DNA of 64,000 nucleotides from DAOQAU01 sp964640325 (GTDB taxonomy: Bacteria; Cyanobacteriota; Vampirovibrionia; Gastranaerophilales; Gastranaerophilaceae): assembly GCA_964640325.1 (NCBI GenBank), contig CAZXID010000009.1, positions 1-64,000 on the forward strand, in the 5' to 3' direction. The notes beneath the pieces were generated by a model. It ran no database searches. It saw only the letters and a program-made list of their open reading frames with translations, and had not been told where the DNA came from. The position numbers were made by a program, and so were the translations under genes. Each line of letters starts with the position of its first letter. The first letter of the stretch is position 1. Shown in pieces: positions 41,809 through 49,274 of the stretch.

Positions 41809-42300
41809 ATGAACAACCTTGTTAATCCTTATTTAAAACAATATCAAAAAAATCAATTTGAAACAGCCTCCCCCGAGCAGGTTCTTATTTTGCTTTATGA
41901 CGGGGCAATACAATATCTTAACAAAGCAAAAATAGCTATAGGAATGAACGACCTTGGACAAGTACAAAAAAATTTAACGGGTTGCGAAAGAATTATCCTT
42001 GAATTTATGAGCACTTTAGACATTAAAAACGGCGGGTCTTTGGCTCAAAATCTTTATAAACTTTATGATTATCTTTATAATACCCTTGTAGATGTAAATA
42101 CAAGCAAAGATGAGAAAAAAGTTGACGAGGTTTTGAACCATTTAACAAGCTTAAGAGATACTTGGAACAAGGCTATTGCAATGGCTAATGCCGAAAGACA
42201 AAGTAATTTAAATGACTCTAAAAGAATAGATATTAAAGACGATCAGGATGAACCGGATTATTATTCGGATGAAGACGAAGATGATGAGGATGTTTTATGA
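41809..42300 (+). CDS. fliS: Flagellar export chaperone FliS
   Basis: The 163-residue helical chaperone binds the flagellin C-terminus and prevents premature polymerisation. The opening LVNPYLKQYQKNQFETASPEQVLILLYDGAIQYLNKAK is characteristic, and GGSLAQNLYKLYDYL plus the helix HLTSLRDTWNKAI complete the four-helix bundle. A strongly acidic tail (about 145-163, DEDEDDEDVL at the end) is an addition to the usual ~130 residues. A GGAATATTTACT spacer follows AAAAGGA. It overlaps the next gene by 4 nt. Confidence 0.94.
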   Translation: MNNLVNPYLKQYQKNQFETASPEQVLILLYDGAIQYLNKAKIAIGMNDLGQVQKNLTGCERIILEFMSTLDIKNGGSLAQNLYKLYDYLYNTLVDVNTSKDEKKVDEVLNHLTSLRDTWNKAIAMANAERQSNLNDSKRIDIKDDQDEPDYYSDEDEDDEDVL

Positions 42301-42665
42301 CGCAGTTTTCTCAACTAAAACTTTTATATAACCAATTTTTTAAATTGGCAGAGGAAATAAAATCAATGATTGTTAACGAAGAATTTAACGAAGCAATTTC
42401 AATAGTTCAGCGCAAGGAAAATCTTATAAAAAGTATTATAGAGGCAAAGAAAACTCTTGAAATTTCAGGCGAAGAAAAAACTGAAATGGAAAATTTGGAA
42501 AAAGATTTAAAAGAAATGGAACTTGTAAACATAAATTTGTTGAAAGACTTGCAAAATGAGGTGGCACAGCAATTGGGCAAAACAACCAAAAATTTGAAAC
42601 TGAATAATGCTTATTCTGCTCAAGATGATGAAAATAGCGGTTCTATGCTTGATTTTTCCGAATAG
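42297..42665 (+). CDS. FliT/FlgN-like helical flagellar chaperone candidate
   Basis: The 122-residue protein is almost wholly helical with heptad character (about 20-100: LFKLAEEIKSMI, AISIVQRKENLIKSIIEAKK, EMENLEKDLKEMELVNINLLKDLQ). Position immediately downstream of fliS (ATGA overlap) and size are those of FliT, the export chaperone of FliD; FlgN is another option. Sequence conservation alone would not prove either. The last 20 residues are acidic and disordered. The CDF transporter gene follows after 12 bp. Confidence 0.7.
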   Translation: MTQFSQLKLLYNQFFKLAEEIKSMIVNEEFNEAISIVQRKENLIKSIIEAKKTLEISGEEKTEMENLEKDLKEMELVNINLLKDLQNEVAQQLGKTTKNLKLNNAYSAQDDENSGSMLDFSE

Positions 42666-42677
42666 AGGACACAAAAC

Positions 42678-43559
42678 TTGAATGAAGAACTTGTAAAAGA
42701 GAAAAAATTTGCTGCAAAATTATCCGTGGTTTCGAACACTTTTTTGATAGTTTTGAAATTTGTTGCGGGTTTTATATCAGGCAGTATAGGAATAATTTCT
42801 GAAGCAATTCACTCAGGAACAGACCTTTTGGCTTCTTTTATAGCGTATTTTTCTATTTCAAAATCATCCCAACCGGCAGACAAAGAACATCCGTACGGGC
42901 ATGACAAATATGAGGACTTTGCAGGGTTTGCAGAAGGGCTTTTGATAATTATTGCAGCTTTTTATATAGTTTATGAAGCGCTAAAGAAAATTTTAAACCC
43001 CGAATTGACTGAGCTTGATGCGGATTTAGGGCTTATAATAATGGGGATTTCTGTTTTAGCCAACTTTTTTGTGAGCGGGTATCTTTTTAAAATTGCTGAA
43101 AAGACAACATCTATGGCTTTACACGCAGACGGCGAGCACTTAAGGACTGATGTTTATTCATCTTTGGCGGTATTTGCGGGGCTTCTTTTGGTTAAAATAA
43201 CCGGCAACCCTATTTTTGACCCTATTGTTGCCATGTGTGTTGCTTTAATAATATTTTTTGCAGGCTATAGAATATGCCGCGATTGCACAAGTAATCTTTT
43301 AGATACTTCTTTGAGCGAAAATGAAAATTCTTATATAAGAGGTATCATAGGAGATTTTATAAATGAAAATGAAGTTATAGAAATTAAAAATATAAGAACA
43401 AGAAAAGCCGGTATGAAAAAAAATATTGATATTACTCTTTGCGTAAACGGGTTGATGCCGATAAAAGAGGCACATGATTTATGCGATAGAATTGAAAAGC
43501 AGATTGAGAATTCTATTCAAAATACGGATATTACAATTCACGTTGAGCCTTATAAATAA
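42678..43559 (+). CDS. Cation diffusion facilitator (CDF) metal exporter
   Basis: The 293-residue exporter of Zn2+, Mn2+, Fe2+ or related ions has six membrane helices and a cytoplasmic C-terminal domain. Metal-site residues are visible in helix 2 (AIHSGTDLLASFIAY, where the family has HxxxD) and helix 5 (LHADGEHLRTDVYSSLAV, the HxxxD of the active site). DPIVAM follows in helix 6. The C-terminal domain (about 205-293) includes VIEIKNIRTRKAG and ends in the DITIHVEP motif. The start is TTG (42678), 8 nt after AGAGGA. The substrate cannot be set from sequence. It lies behind flagellar genes but is functionally separate. Confidence 0.92.
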   Translation: MNEELVKEKKFAAKLSVVSNTFLIVLKFVAGFISGSIGIISEAIHSGTDLLASFIAYFSISKSSQPADKEHPYGHDKYEDFAGFAEGLLIIIAAFYIVYEALKKILNPELTELDADLGLIIMGISVLANFFVSGYLFKIAEKTTSMALHADGEHLRTDVYSSLAVFAGLLLVKITGNPIFDPIVAMCVALIIFFAGYRICRDCTSNLLDTSLSENENSYIRGIIGDFINENEVIEIKNIRTRKAGMKKNIDITLCVNGLMPIKEAHDLCDRIEKQIENSIQNTDITIHVEPYK

Positions 43560-43605
43560 TATTGCCATAAAGTATTAATCCGCTTTCTTTTTTTTAGGAA
43601 TTAAG

Positions 43606-43670
43606 TATAATGTTTAAGCTTTATGGTTATAGTAACTTGGTTTTGGTATTCTTTGAATATCGAAAGGAGG
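43606..43670 (+). promoter_or_regulatory. hsp20 promoter and two-state hairpin leader (RNA thermometer candidate)
   Basis: TATAAT (43606-43611) lacks a strong -35. The leader has two mutually exclusive helices: GGUAUUC-UUU-GAAUAUC (43645-43661), which leaves the Shine-Dalgarno free, and UUCUUU with AAAGGA (43649-43654 with 43663-43668), which covers it. This layout fits an RNA thermometer. Confidence 0.45.
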
Positions 43671-43676
43671 GAAATT

Positions 43677-44141
43677 ATGAAACACAATTTAACTATAAAA
43701 AAACCTGAATTTGATTTTGATTCCTTTAATCAAGAATTCAATAATTTTCTCAGAGATACTCTTTTTGATACTTCTTTTGCATCGCCACTGCATTTAAAAA
43801 TGACATCAACCTGGCGACCAGCAATAGAAGTTCAACAAACCGAAAAGGAATATAAAGTTAAGGTTCAGCTCCCAGGGGTTAACAAAGAAGACATTCATGT
43901 GGACTTGAACAATGATTTTATGACTATCACGGCCGAAATTAAGGAAGAAAAAGACAAAAAAGAAGCGAGTAAATTACACACTTGCGAAATTCGCTACGGG
44001 AAGTATGTAAGAACAATAGCATTTGATAACCCGATAAAAACCTCAGATAGCATTGCTGAATATAAAAACGGTATTTTGACGGTTACGATGCCTAAACAAA
44101 AAATAACAAAAACGCAAACAAAACGTTTGACTGTTAAATAA
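43677..44141 (+). CDS. Hsp20/alpha-crystallin small heat-shock protein
   Basis: The 154-residue ATP-independent chaperone holds unfolding proteins. The alpha-crystallin domain spans about 48-140: TWRPAIEVQQTEKEYKVKVQLPG, then VNKEDIHVDLNN, ITAEIKEEKD, the R-containing EIRYGKYVRTIAFDNPIKT and YKNGILTVTMPK, the usual A-x-x-NG-VL element. A divergent C-terminal extension follows. The start ATG at 43677 is seven nucleotides after AAAGGAGG, and the frame further upstream is the untranslated leader. A terminator follows at 44159. Confidence 0.95.
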   Translation: MKHNLTIKKPEFDFDSFNQEFNNFLRDTLFDTSFASPLHLKMTSTWRPAIEVQQTEKEYKVKVQLPGVNKEDIHVDLNNDFMTITAEIKEEKDKKEASKLHTCEIRYGKYVRTIAFDNPIKTSDSIAEYKNGILTVTMPKQKITKTQTKRLTVK

Positions 44142-44158
44142 ATTATTCCGACACAAAA

Positions 44159-44189
44159 GGGGCGAAGTTTCTTTCAGAAACTTCGCCCC
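44159..44189. terminator. Bidirectional terminator after hsp20
   Basis: A 14-bp perfect stem (GGGGCGAAGTTTCT, 44159-44172, with 44176-44189) with a TTC loop lies between the convergent hsp20 and dehydrogenase genes. Ts follow a few bases downstream (44199-44203). Confidence 0.75.
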
Positions 44190-44201
44190 ACCATTATGTT
44201 T

Positions 44202-45245
44202 TTAAGACCATGGTTTAACTAAAAATTTAATAGCGCTGCCCTCAATGTGTTTTTCAAGGGCTGCTTGAATTTCACTAAGCGAAATTGTATCTGTAATAAG
44301 TTTTTCAACAGGAATTTGTCCTGATGCAATCAAATCAAGTGCCTGCCTAAAGTATTTTGGAGTATGATGAAATACGCTAATCATTTTAATATCGCCGTAG
44401 TGCATTTTTGTAGTGTCAAAATTTACTGTTGAGCCGGATTTGCATCCGCCGAAAAAGTGTACCGTTCCGCCGGGCCTTACCATTGAAAAAATTCTTTCCC
44501 AAATTGAGGGAAGTCCGACACATTCAACTGCAATATCAAGCCCCTTTCCTTCTTGCGTAAAATCCATAAATATCTTTTCAGGATTTGGATATTTTGTTAA
44601 ATCTACGACTTCATCGGCCTGTGAAAAACTTTTGGCAAGTTCCAGTTTTAAAGGATTTCTGCCTGCGGCGATAACCTTTGCACCCTTAAGTTTTGCCAAT
44701 TTTGCAAACATAAGACCTATCGGACCTATTCCTATTATCCCGACTGTTTGACCGGGCTTAATTTCGGTTCTTTCGACACCATGAACAACATTAGCCAGAG
44801 GCTCACAGAAAGCCGCTTTATCAAAGCTTAAACCATTAGGTAATTTTAACATATTTTTTTGAACAATTCTTGAAGGAACGGTAATATATTGGGCATAAGC
44901 TCCATTAAGCAAATCAAGATTTTCGCATAAATTATATTCTTCTTTTTTACAGAAAAAACAGTTTCCGCATGGTGCAGAATTTGCTGCTACCACTCTGTCG
45001 CCCAGCTTGAAATCTTTAACGTTTTTACCCAGTTGTTCCACAGTTCCTGCAAACTCGTGTCCGAAACCTGAGGGAATTTGTTTTATCAAAACGGGATGTC
45101 CGCGCTTAAATGTTTTTACATCGGTTCCACATGTCATGGCTGATTCGACTTTCACCAAAACTTCGCCTTCTTCAAGCGGTTTTATGCTTATTTCTTCGAG
45201 TCTTATATCTCCGGGTCCCCAGTATTGTATTGATTTCATTTTCAT
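44202..45245 (-). CDS. Zinc-dependent medium-chain alcohol/polyol dehydrogenase
   Basis: The 347-residue MDR-superfamily oxidoreductase has catalytic zinc ligands in CGTDV (residue about 39) and GHEFAG (about 63), a structural-zinc loop CGNCFFCKKEEYNLC (about 95-109) and an NAD(P)-binding GIIGIGPIGLMFAK (about 168-181). These point to a sorbitol/threonine dehydrogenase-like enzyme acting on a polyol or amino-alcohol, but the substrate is not readable. It follows the paralogous dehydrogenase gene by 5 bp, so both probably come from one transcript. Confidence 0.88.
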   Translation of the reverse strand: MKMKSIQYWGPGDIRLEEISIKPLEEGEVLVKVESAMTCGTDVKTFKRGHPVLIKQIPSGFGHEFAGTVEQLGKNVKDFKLGDRVVAANSAPCGNCFFCKKEEYNLCENLDLLNGAYAQYITVPSRIVQKNMLKLPNGLSFDKAAFCEPLANVVHGVERTEIKPGQTVGIIGIGPIGLMFAKLAKLKGAKVIAAGRNPLKLELAKSFSQADEVVDLTKYPNPEKIFMDFTQEGKGLDIAVECVGLPSIWERIFSMVRPGGTVHFFGGCKSGSTVNFDTTKMHYGDIKMISVFHHTPKYFRQALDLIASGQIPVEKLITDTISLSEIQAALEKHIEGSAIKFLVKPWS

Positions 45246-45250
45246 ATCGA

Positions 45251-46231
45251 CTAGCCTACTTTGATGTATGCTTTCATAACTTTGTTTTCGATTGTATCAC
45301 GAAAAGCTTTTTCAATATCGCAAAAATCGTAAACGGTAGAAATATTTTTAACTTTAACCTTTTTGTTTGCCAATAATTTCATTGCCTCTTTTAAATCTTT
45401 TGGCGCAGGCGAGTAGCTTCCAAGAACGGTCAGCTCCCTGTAATAGATTTCGTTGTTCGCATATCCTGAATTTTTCGGGGTACTTGCAAAGACAACGATT
45501 GTTCCACCATCTCTGAGCGCCTTTATGGCAAGGTCAATTGTGGCATCGGCCCCTGCCGTCATAAATATAATGTCGGCATCAAGTTTTTGGGTTTTTGAAG
45601 AGTGTATTGCCTTGATTTTGAATTTTTTTGCAAAATTAATTCGTTCTTGAATTATATCGCAGCCGTAAACTTCTGCTCCGCAAGCTTTTAGTGCCTGTCC
45701 CATTAATAAGCCTATAGAGCCTAATCCTACAACAAGAACTTTTTTATCTTTACATTTACCCCCTCTTTTTATTGCTCTTATGCAGCAGCCCAGAGGTTCG
45801 TAAAAAGAAGCTTCAATTTCGGTTATTCTGGGGGGAAATTTAACCGCAACGTTTTGCAAATGTTCTTCTGAAAGATAAATATATTGACTGAATCCGCCCG
45901 GAATAATATTTGTTTTTTTAAAATGTTTGCACATGGAATAATTTTCGTTTTTGCAGTAAGTGCATTTAAAACAGGGGATATGATGTGAACTTACAATTTT
46001 ATCACCGACTTTAAAATTTGTTTTTGAATTTATTTCAACAATTTCTCCGACAATTTCATGCCCCAAAACGGTTCCTTCTTTTGCAAATTTTTGTCGAAAT
46101 TTAACTATGTCAGAGCCGCACAGCCCGCAGCCTGAAGTTTTTATTATTGCGCCTGAGCCAAGTTTTTTTAAATCGGGCTTTGGTGCTTCTTCTATAACTA
46201 TTTTGTTTTTTCTAATTTGTGCTGTTTTCAT
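45251..46231 (-). CDS. Zinc-dependent medium-chain dehydrogenase, paralog
   Basis: The second MDR protein of the operon has 326 residues. It has CGLCGSD and GHEIVGE for the catalytic zinc, CFKCTYCKNENYSMC for the structural zinc, and VLVVGLGSIGLLMGQ for the cofactor (about 160-174). It is clearly related to the downstream gene but not a close copy. Pairs of such enzymes may catalyse consecutive oxidations. The ATG overlaps the stop of a 54-codon pilin-like ORF by 4 nt. Substrate is unknown. Confidence 0.87.
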   Translation of the reverse strand: MKTAQIRKNKIVIEEAPKPDLKKLGSGAIIKTSGCGLCGSDIVKFRQKFAKEGTVLGHEIVGEIVEINSKTNFKVGDKIVSSHHIPCFKCTYCKNENYSMCKHFKKTNIIPGGFSQYIYLSEEHLQNVAVKFPPRITEIEASFYEPLGCCIRAIKRGGKCKDKKVLVVGLGSIGLLMGQALKACGAEVYGCDIIQERINFAKKFKIKAIHSSKTQKLDADIIFMTAGADATIDLAIKALRDGGTIVVFASTPKNSGYANNEIYYRELTVLGSYSPAPKDLKEAMKLLANKKVKVKNISTVYDFCDIEKAFRDTIENKVMKAYIKVG

Positions 46232-46392
46232 TCTGTCATCGGCTCTATTTCTATTTGAGGTCCGCTTGAGGGCCTTGAAAAAACATAATTTTTTATGGTT
46301 TTTACATCAAATTTAGATGCAAAAACCACCGCAACCAAGGCGATAAGCGCAAAAATTAAAAAATATTCAACTACGGTTTGGCTTTTTTTCAT
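46228..46392 (-). CDS. Tiny pilin-like single-helix protein (54 aa)
   Basis: An ORF of 54 codons with a striking N-terminus: KKSQTVVEYFLIFALIALVA, i.e. a short basic leader, then a QxxxE-type start and one hydrophobic helix (about 8-26). This resembles Flp pilins and class III archaellin/pilin signals, where Glu at +5 is followed by Tyr. The tail is short (about 28 residues). TAAAAT (46399-46404, with TG before it) is 6 nt from the ATG, which lacks a Shine-Dalgarno. The stop overlaps the ATG of the dehydrogenase gene, so the three genes form a unit. Pilin identity is an inference from the signal. Confidence 0.55.
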   Translation of the reverse strand: MKKSQTVVEYFLIFALIALVAVVFASKFDVKTIKNYVFSRPSSGPQIEIEPMTE

Positions 46393-46479
46393 ATCAGAAT
46401 TTTATCACAAAAAACATACATTTTATTGCAAAATTTCACAAAAAACTGTATGATGAATATATAATCGTCGAGGATTTTA

Positions 46480-47475
46480 ATGGCAAGAATAAGAAGAGTA
46501 AGATATTTTGATAAATTTAAGCTTAAAAAAATGATTTCGTTTTTAAGTTCTGATGCAATAAGTCATTATACAAGCGTTTTTATGAAATTTCCTTTTAATA
46601 CTTTACACGAAATTTTGCCACTAAGATTTAAGTTTATGCCCGAAACTTATGTTTTGACAGAAAACGGTGAAATTTTGGGGATGATTACGGTTTCGCCGAC
46701 TCCGGGAAATCCCTTTAGATTGATGATAACAAGACTTTTTCTTGAACAAAATTATTACAATGCGGGAAAACAATTAATCGAGTTTATAGTTGCAAAATAC
46801 GGAGCAAAAGGCGCGAGTGCATTTGTCGCTTCTATTGATGAATCCCATGGGGAACTTTTGCAGCTTTTTATTGAAGGCTGTGGTTTTAGACATTGCTCAA
46901 ATGAACAGCTTTGGAAAATGTCCCAATTTCATTTTACAAAAGAAAACACAGCATTTGTAAGGCCGTTTAAGGATTCTGATTCTCAATCAGTGGCAATGCT
47001 TTTTAATGATTCGGTTATAACCCATTTTAAACACTCTATCGAAAAAAAGAAAAATGAGTATCAGGACCCTTTATTTCAGGGGTTAAGAAATATTTATAAG
47101 CTTAAGTATGTGATCGAAGATGAGCACACAAAAACAGTTAAAGCTTATTTCTCAATTTCTACAACAGACAATATGAACTATATTTTGGATATTACAACTT
47201 CCCCTTGGTATGATTGTTCTTATGAAGATATTTTTGCATTTACGATAAATCAAATTAATAAAAGAAAAAAAGATTTTTCGCTTTTTGTAAAACTTAAAAA
47301 ATATACTGTTAAAGCCGAAATGTTTGAAGAATTTTTGCGCCAAAAAGGTTTTGACTGTGTTCAAACCCACTTGATTTTGGTAAAAGACTTTTATAAGTTG
47401 ATTAAAGAGCCTGAATCCGCGCTTAAGATAGTAATGTTTAACGAAGCAAGCGAAAAGCCGGTTTTTAAGATGTGA
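46480..47475 (+). CDS. Possible GNAT-like acetyltransferase, two-domain
   Basis: The 331-residue protein's N-terminal half (about 40-150) resembles a GNAT fold: a strand with GEILGMITVSPTPGN, then LMITRLFLEQNYYNAGKQLIEFIVAKYGAKGAS, and a loop ending FIEGCGFRHCS, as in acetyltransferases. The AcCoA-binding Q/RxxGxG/A is not well formed, so activity is uncertain. The second half (about 165-331) may be a degenerate repeat (FVRPFKDSDSQSVAMLFND...). It has an RBS (GAGGA) and a TATAAT at 46460-46465. It stands between a divergent dehydrogenase operon and ribD. The substrate is unknown. Confidence 0.6.
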   Translation: MARIRRVRYFDKFKLKKMISFLSSDAISHYTSVFMKFPFNTLHEILPLRFKFMPETYVLTENGEILGMITVSPTPGNPFRLMITRLFLEQNYYNAGKQLIEFIVAKYGAKGASAFVASIDESHGELLQLFIEGCGFRHCSNEQLWKMSQFHFTKENTAFVRPFKDSDSQSVAMLFNDSVITHFKHSIEKKKNEYQDPLFQGLRNIYKLKYVIEDEHTKTVKAYFSISTTDNMNYILDITTSPWYDCSYEDIFAFTINQINKRKKDFSLFVKLKKYTVKAEMFEEFLRQKGFDCVQTHLILVKDFYKLIKEPESALKIVMFNEASEKPVFKM

Positions 47476-47496
47476 TATTTGCGCTAAAATAAATTT

Positions 47497-48585
47497 ATGG
47501 AAAAATTTCAAAAACACATGAAAAAATGTTTAAAACTTGCGCTCAAAGGTGACGGGAAAACATCGCCAAATCCGCTTGTGGGATGTGTTGTTTTGGATAA
47601 AAACGGGAAAGAAATCTCAAACGGGTATCATAAAAAATGCGGTGCTCTTCATGCCGAAGCCGATGCGCTTTCAAAGCTGAAAGATAATCAAATAAAAGGT
47701 TCTACCTTGATAGTTAACCTTGAGTCATGTACGCATTTTGGAAAAACCCCGCCTTGTACTGATTTGATTATTAAAAAAGGAGTTAAAACTCTTGTTGTTG
47801 CGATGGAAGATCCTAATCCTGTTGTTTCAGGCAGGGGAATCGAAAAATGCAAAAAAGCCGGTATTAATGTTATTAAAGGTGTTTTAGAACAAGAAGCAAA
47901 ACAGTTAAATGAAGTTTTTGTGAAAAATATGGAAAAAAAGGCGATTTTTGTCGCGACAAAAATCGCCTCAACTCTTGACGGCAAAATTGCCACCGAAAAA
48001 GGTGAATCCAAATGGATTACAAGTGAAAAGGCACGTCTTGAAGTTCAAAAAATAAGAAACCGCTATGATGCAATTTTGACGACAAGCTTGACGGTTATTA
48101 AAGATAACCCTTCACTCACCTGCAGAATAAAAAACGGCAAAAATCCTATCAGGATTGTGTTGGATAAGGATTTGAAAACAGATTTCAAATCAAAAGTTTA
48201 TCAAAATAATTGTGAAAAAATTTATATTGCCATTGATAAAAATACGGATGAATCAAAATTTTGCACTATTCCTGAACATGTTAAAATAATAAAATGCCCT
48301 GTGAAAAATTCTAAAATCGACCTAAAATTTCTTTTAAAAAAACTTTTTGAAAAAAGCGTAAGAAGCGTTTTGATTGAAGCAGGCGGAAATCTCAACGGAG
48401 AATTAATTTTGCAAGGTTTAACGGATAAAATTTATTTTTTTGTTGCTCCCAAAATTATGAACGATAAAAACGCAATAAATTCGTTTTATGGCGAAAAAGC
48501 TTTAAAAATAAATGATTTAGCACAATTTAAAATTTCTGAGGTTAAAAAAACAGGCGAAGATGCTTTGATTATATTTTCCAGATAA
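47497..48585 (+). CDS. ribD: Bifunctional riboflavin biosynthesis deaminase/reductase
   Basis: RibD catalyses the second and third steps of riboflavin synthesis. The N-terminal deaminase (1-145) binds zinc through HAEADAL (His52, Glu54 for catalysis) and ESCTHFGKTPPC (Cys78, Cys87). The C-terminal reductase (about 150-362) has VATKIASTLDGKIATEKGESKWI and VLIEAGGNLNGELI, which binds NADPH. No FMN riboswitch is present. TAAAAT (47485-47490) is 6 nt before the ATG and there is no Shine-Dalgarno, so it may be leaderless. Other rib genes are not in the window. A 28-bp palindrome lies at the reductase start. Confidence 0.95.
   Translation: MEKFQKHMKKCLKLALKGDGKTSPNPLVGCVVLDKNGKEISNGYHKKCGALHAEADALSKLKDNQIKGSTLIVNLESCTHFGKTPPCTDLIIKKGVKTLVVAMEDPNPVVSGRGIEKCKKAGINVIKGVLEQEAKQLNEVFVKNMEKKAIFVATKIASTLDGKIATEKGESKWITSEKARLEVQKIRNRYDAILTTSLTVIKDNPSLTCRIKNGKNPIRIVLDKDLKTDFKSKVYQNNCEKIYIAIDKNTDESKFCTIPEHVKIIKCPVKNSKIDLKFLLKKLFEKSVRSVLIEAGGNLNGELILQGLTDKIYFFVAPKIMNDKNAINSFYGEKALKINDLAQFKISEVKKTGEDALIIFSR
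47940..47967. repeat. 28-bp perfect palindrome inside ribD
   Basis: GGCGATTTTTGTCG (47940-47953) is followed directly by its exact reverse complement (47954-47967) with no loop. It encodes AIFVATKIA, a conserved part of the reductase domain, and shares GGCGATTTT with the palindrome in nadC. Confidence 0.9.
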
Positions 48586-48608
48586 AAAAAACGGGACAAA
48601 TGTCCCGT
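48583..48608 (-). terminator. Terminator of the 85-aa gene
   Basis: A 7-bp stem (ACGGGAC/GTCCCGT, 48591-48597 with 48602-48608) with loop AAAT is followed on the minus strand by eight T (48583-48590). It overlaps the stop of ribD and may also stop that gene. Confidence 0.75.
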
Positions 48609-48650
48609 AAGTCTTGTTATGCTGTGTTTATATGTTTAAGTTAGGAGTTA

Positions 48651-48908
48651 TTAAGCTAAGACTTTAAATATTTCGTTATATATATCAAAATCTTCATAAG
48701 AATAATTTGATTTGGCAAAGTCTCTTATTACTTTGCTTATTTTACTGAATATTTTTGAAAAAATATTCTTTTTAGGCATTACGCTTTTAAATTGAACATC
48801 TGTCAATTCATAGGTTAAAGATTTTATATCTTTATTTGATTCATTCTTATTGGATAGGAATGAAATATTTTTGTAACTATTTAATTTTATTGGACTAACG
48901 GTAATCAT
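48651..48908 (-). CDS. Small protein of unknown function, 85 aa, ISF-type N-terminus
   Basis: The product opens MITVSPIKLNSYKNISFLSN, again with the hydrophobic-x-F motif. It continues with a polar stretch and ends in a helical segment with basic residues (NIFSKIFSKISKVIRDFAKS, about 48-67) that could be amphipathic and membrane-bound. There is no known domain. AAGGAG precedes the ATG, and a TTGACA-N17-CATAAT promoter and terminator frame it as a single-gene unit. Its start resembles that of other short N-terminal-motif proteins here. Role unknown. Confidence 0.65.
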   Translation of the reverse strand: MITVSPIKLNSYKNISFLSNKNESNKDIKSLTYELTDVQFKSVMPKKNIFSKIFSKISKVIRDFAKSNYSYEDFDIYNEIFKVLA

Positions 48909-48913
48909 TGTCT

Positions 48914-49007
48914 TTCTCCTTGAGAATTACCATTCTCTTTTTATTAAGTGTTTTACTAACACTTCATCTTACATTTTCATTATGTATCATAAAGAAAAAT
49001 TTGTCAA
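48914..49007 (-). promoter_or_regulatory. Promoter and bistable leader of the 85-aa gene
   Basis: TTGACA (49002-49007), 17-bp spacer, CATAAT (48979-48984) on the minus strand. The leader has three hairpins: AAGUGUU/AACACUU (48946-48964), GAGAAU-GGUA-AUUCUC (48922-48937), and an alternative UUCUC-AAG-GAGAA (48914-48926) that covers the Shine-Dalgarno and excludes the second. Confidence 0.55.
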
Positions 49008-49248
49008 CCCCCCTTTGTTAATAAAATGTTAAGATTGAAAAATTCAGTAATAATGGGCTATTTACCATAAAGTGCTAAATGTACACTTAATATAGTGGTC
49101 TTGAGGCTATGTTTTTATATCGAAACTACCTGATAAGCTAGGTTTTTATTTTTAAAATATAAGACGACTGATTAATTGAAAAATTATCGTTTATTGTTTT
49201 TAATGAGTTTAAATCTTTTTCATACTTCCAGCTATTCTTAATTCCAAC
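49008..49248 (+). other. Non-coding gap upstream of an orphan plus-strand terminator
   Basis: No ORF with a ribosome site is visible on either strand. TTGTCA (49001-49006) with TAAAAT after a 15-bp spacer is a weak plus-strand promoter candidate. The stretch is AT-rich and not clearly structured. It could be an ncRNA ending at the terminator at 49249. Confidence 0.25.
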
Positions 49249-49274
49249 AGGGCCGTAAGGCCCTTTTCTTTTTT
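49249..49274 (+). terminator. Plus-strand terminator at the 3' end of the pilin pseudogene
   Basis: AGGGCC-GTAA-GGCCCT (49249-49264) is followed by TTTCTTTTTT. It points along the plus strand, where no gene precedes it. On the minus strand it follows the original stop of the decayed pilin. Confidence 0.7.

Noticed and set aside
47400..47500. FMN riboswitch before ribD
   Set aside because: The -10 box lies 6 nt before the ATG and the preceding gene ends 22 bp upstream, leaving no room.
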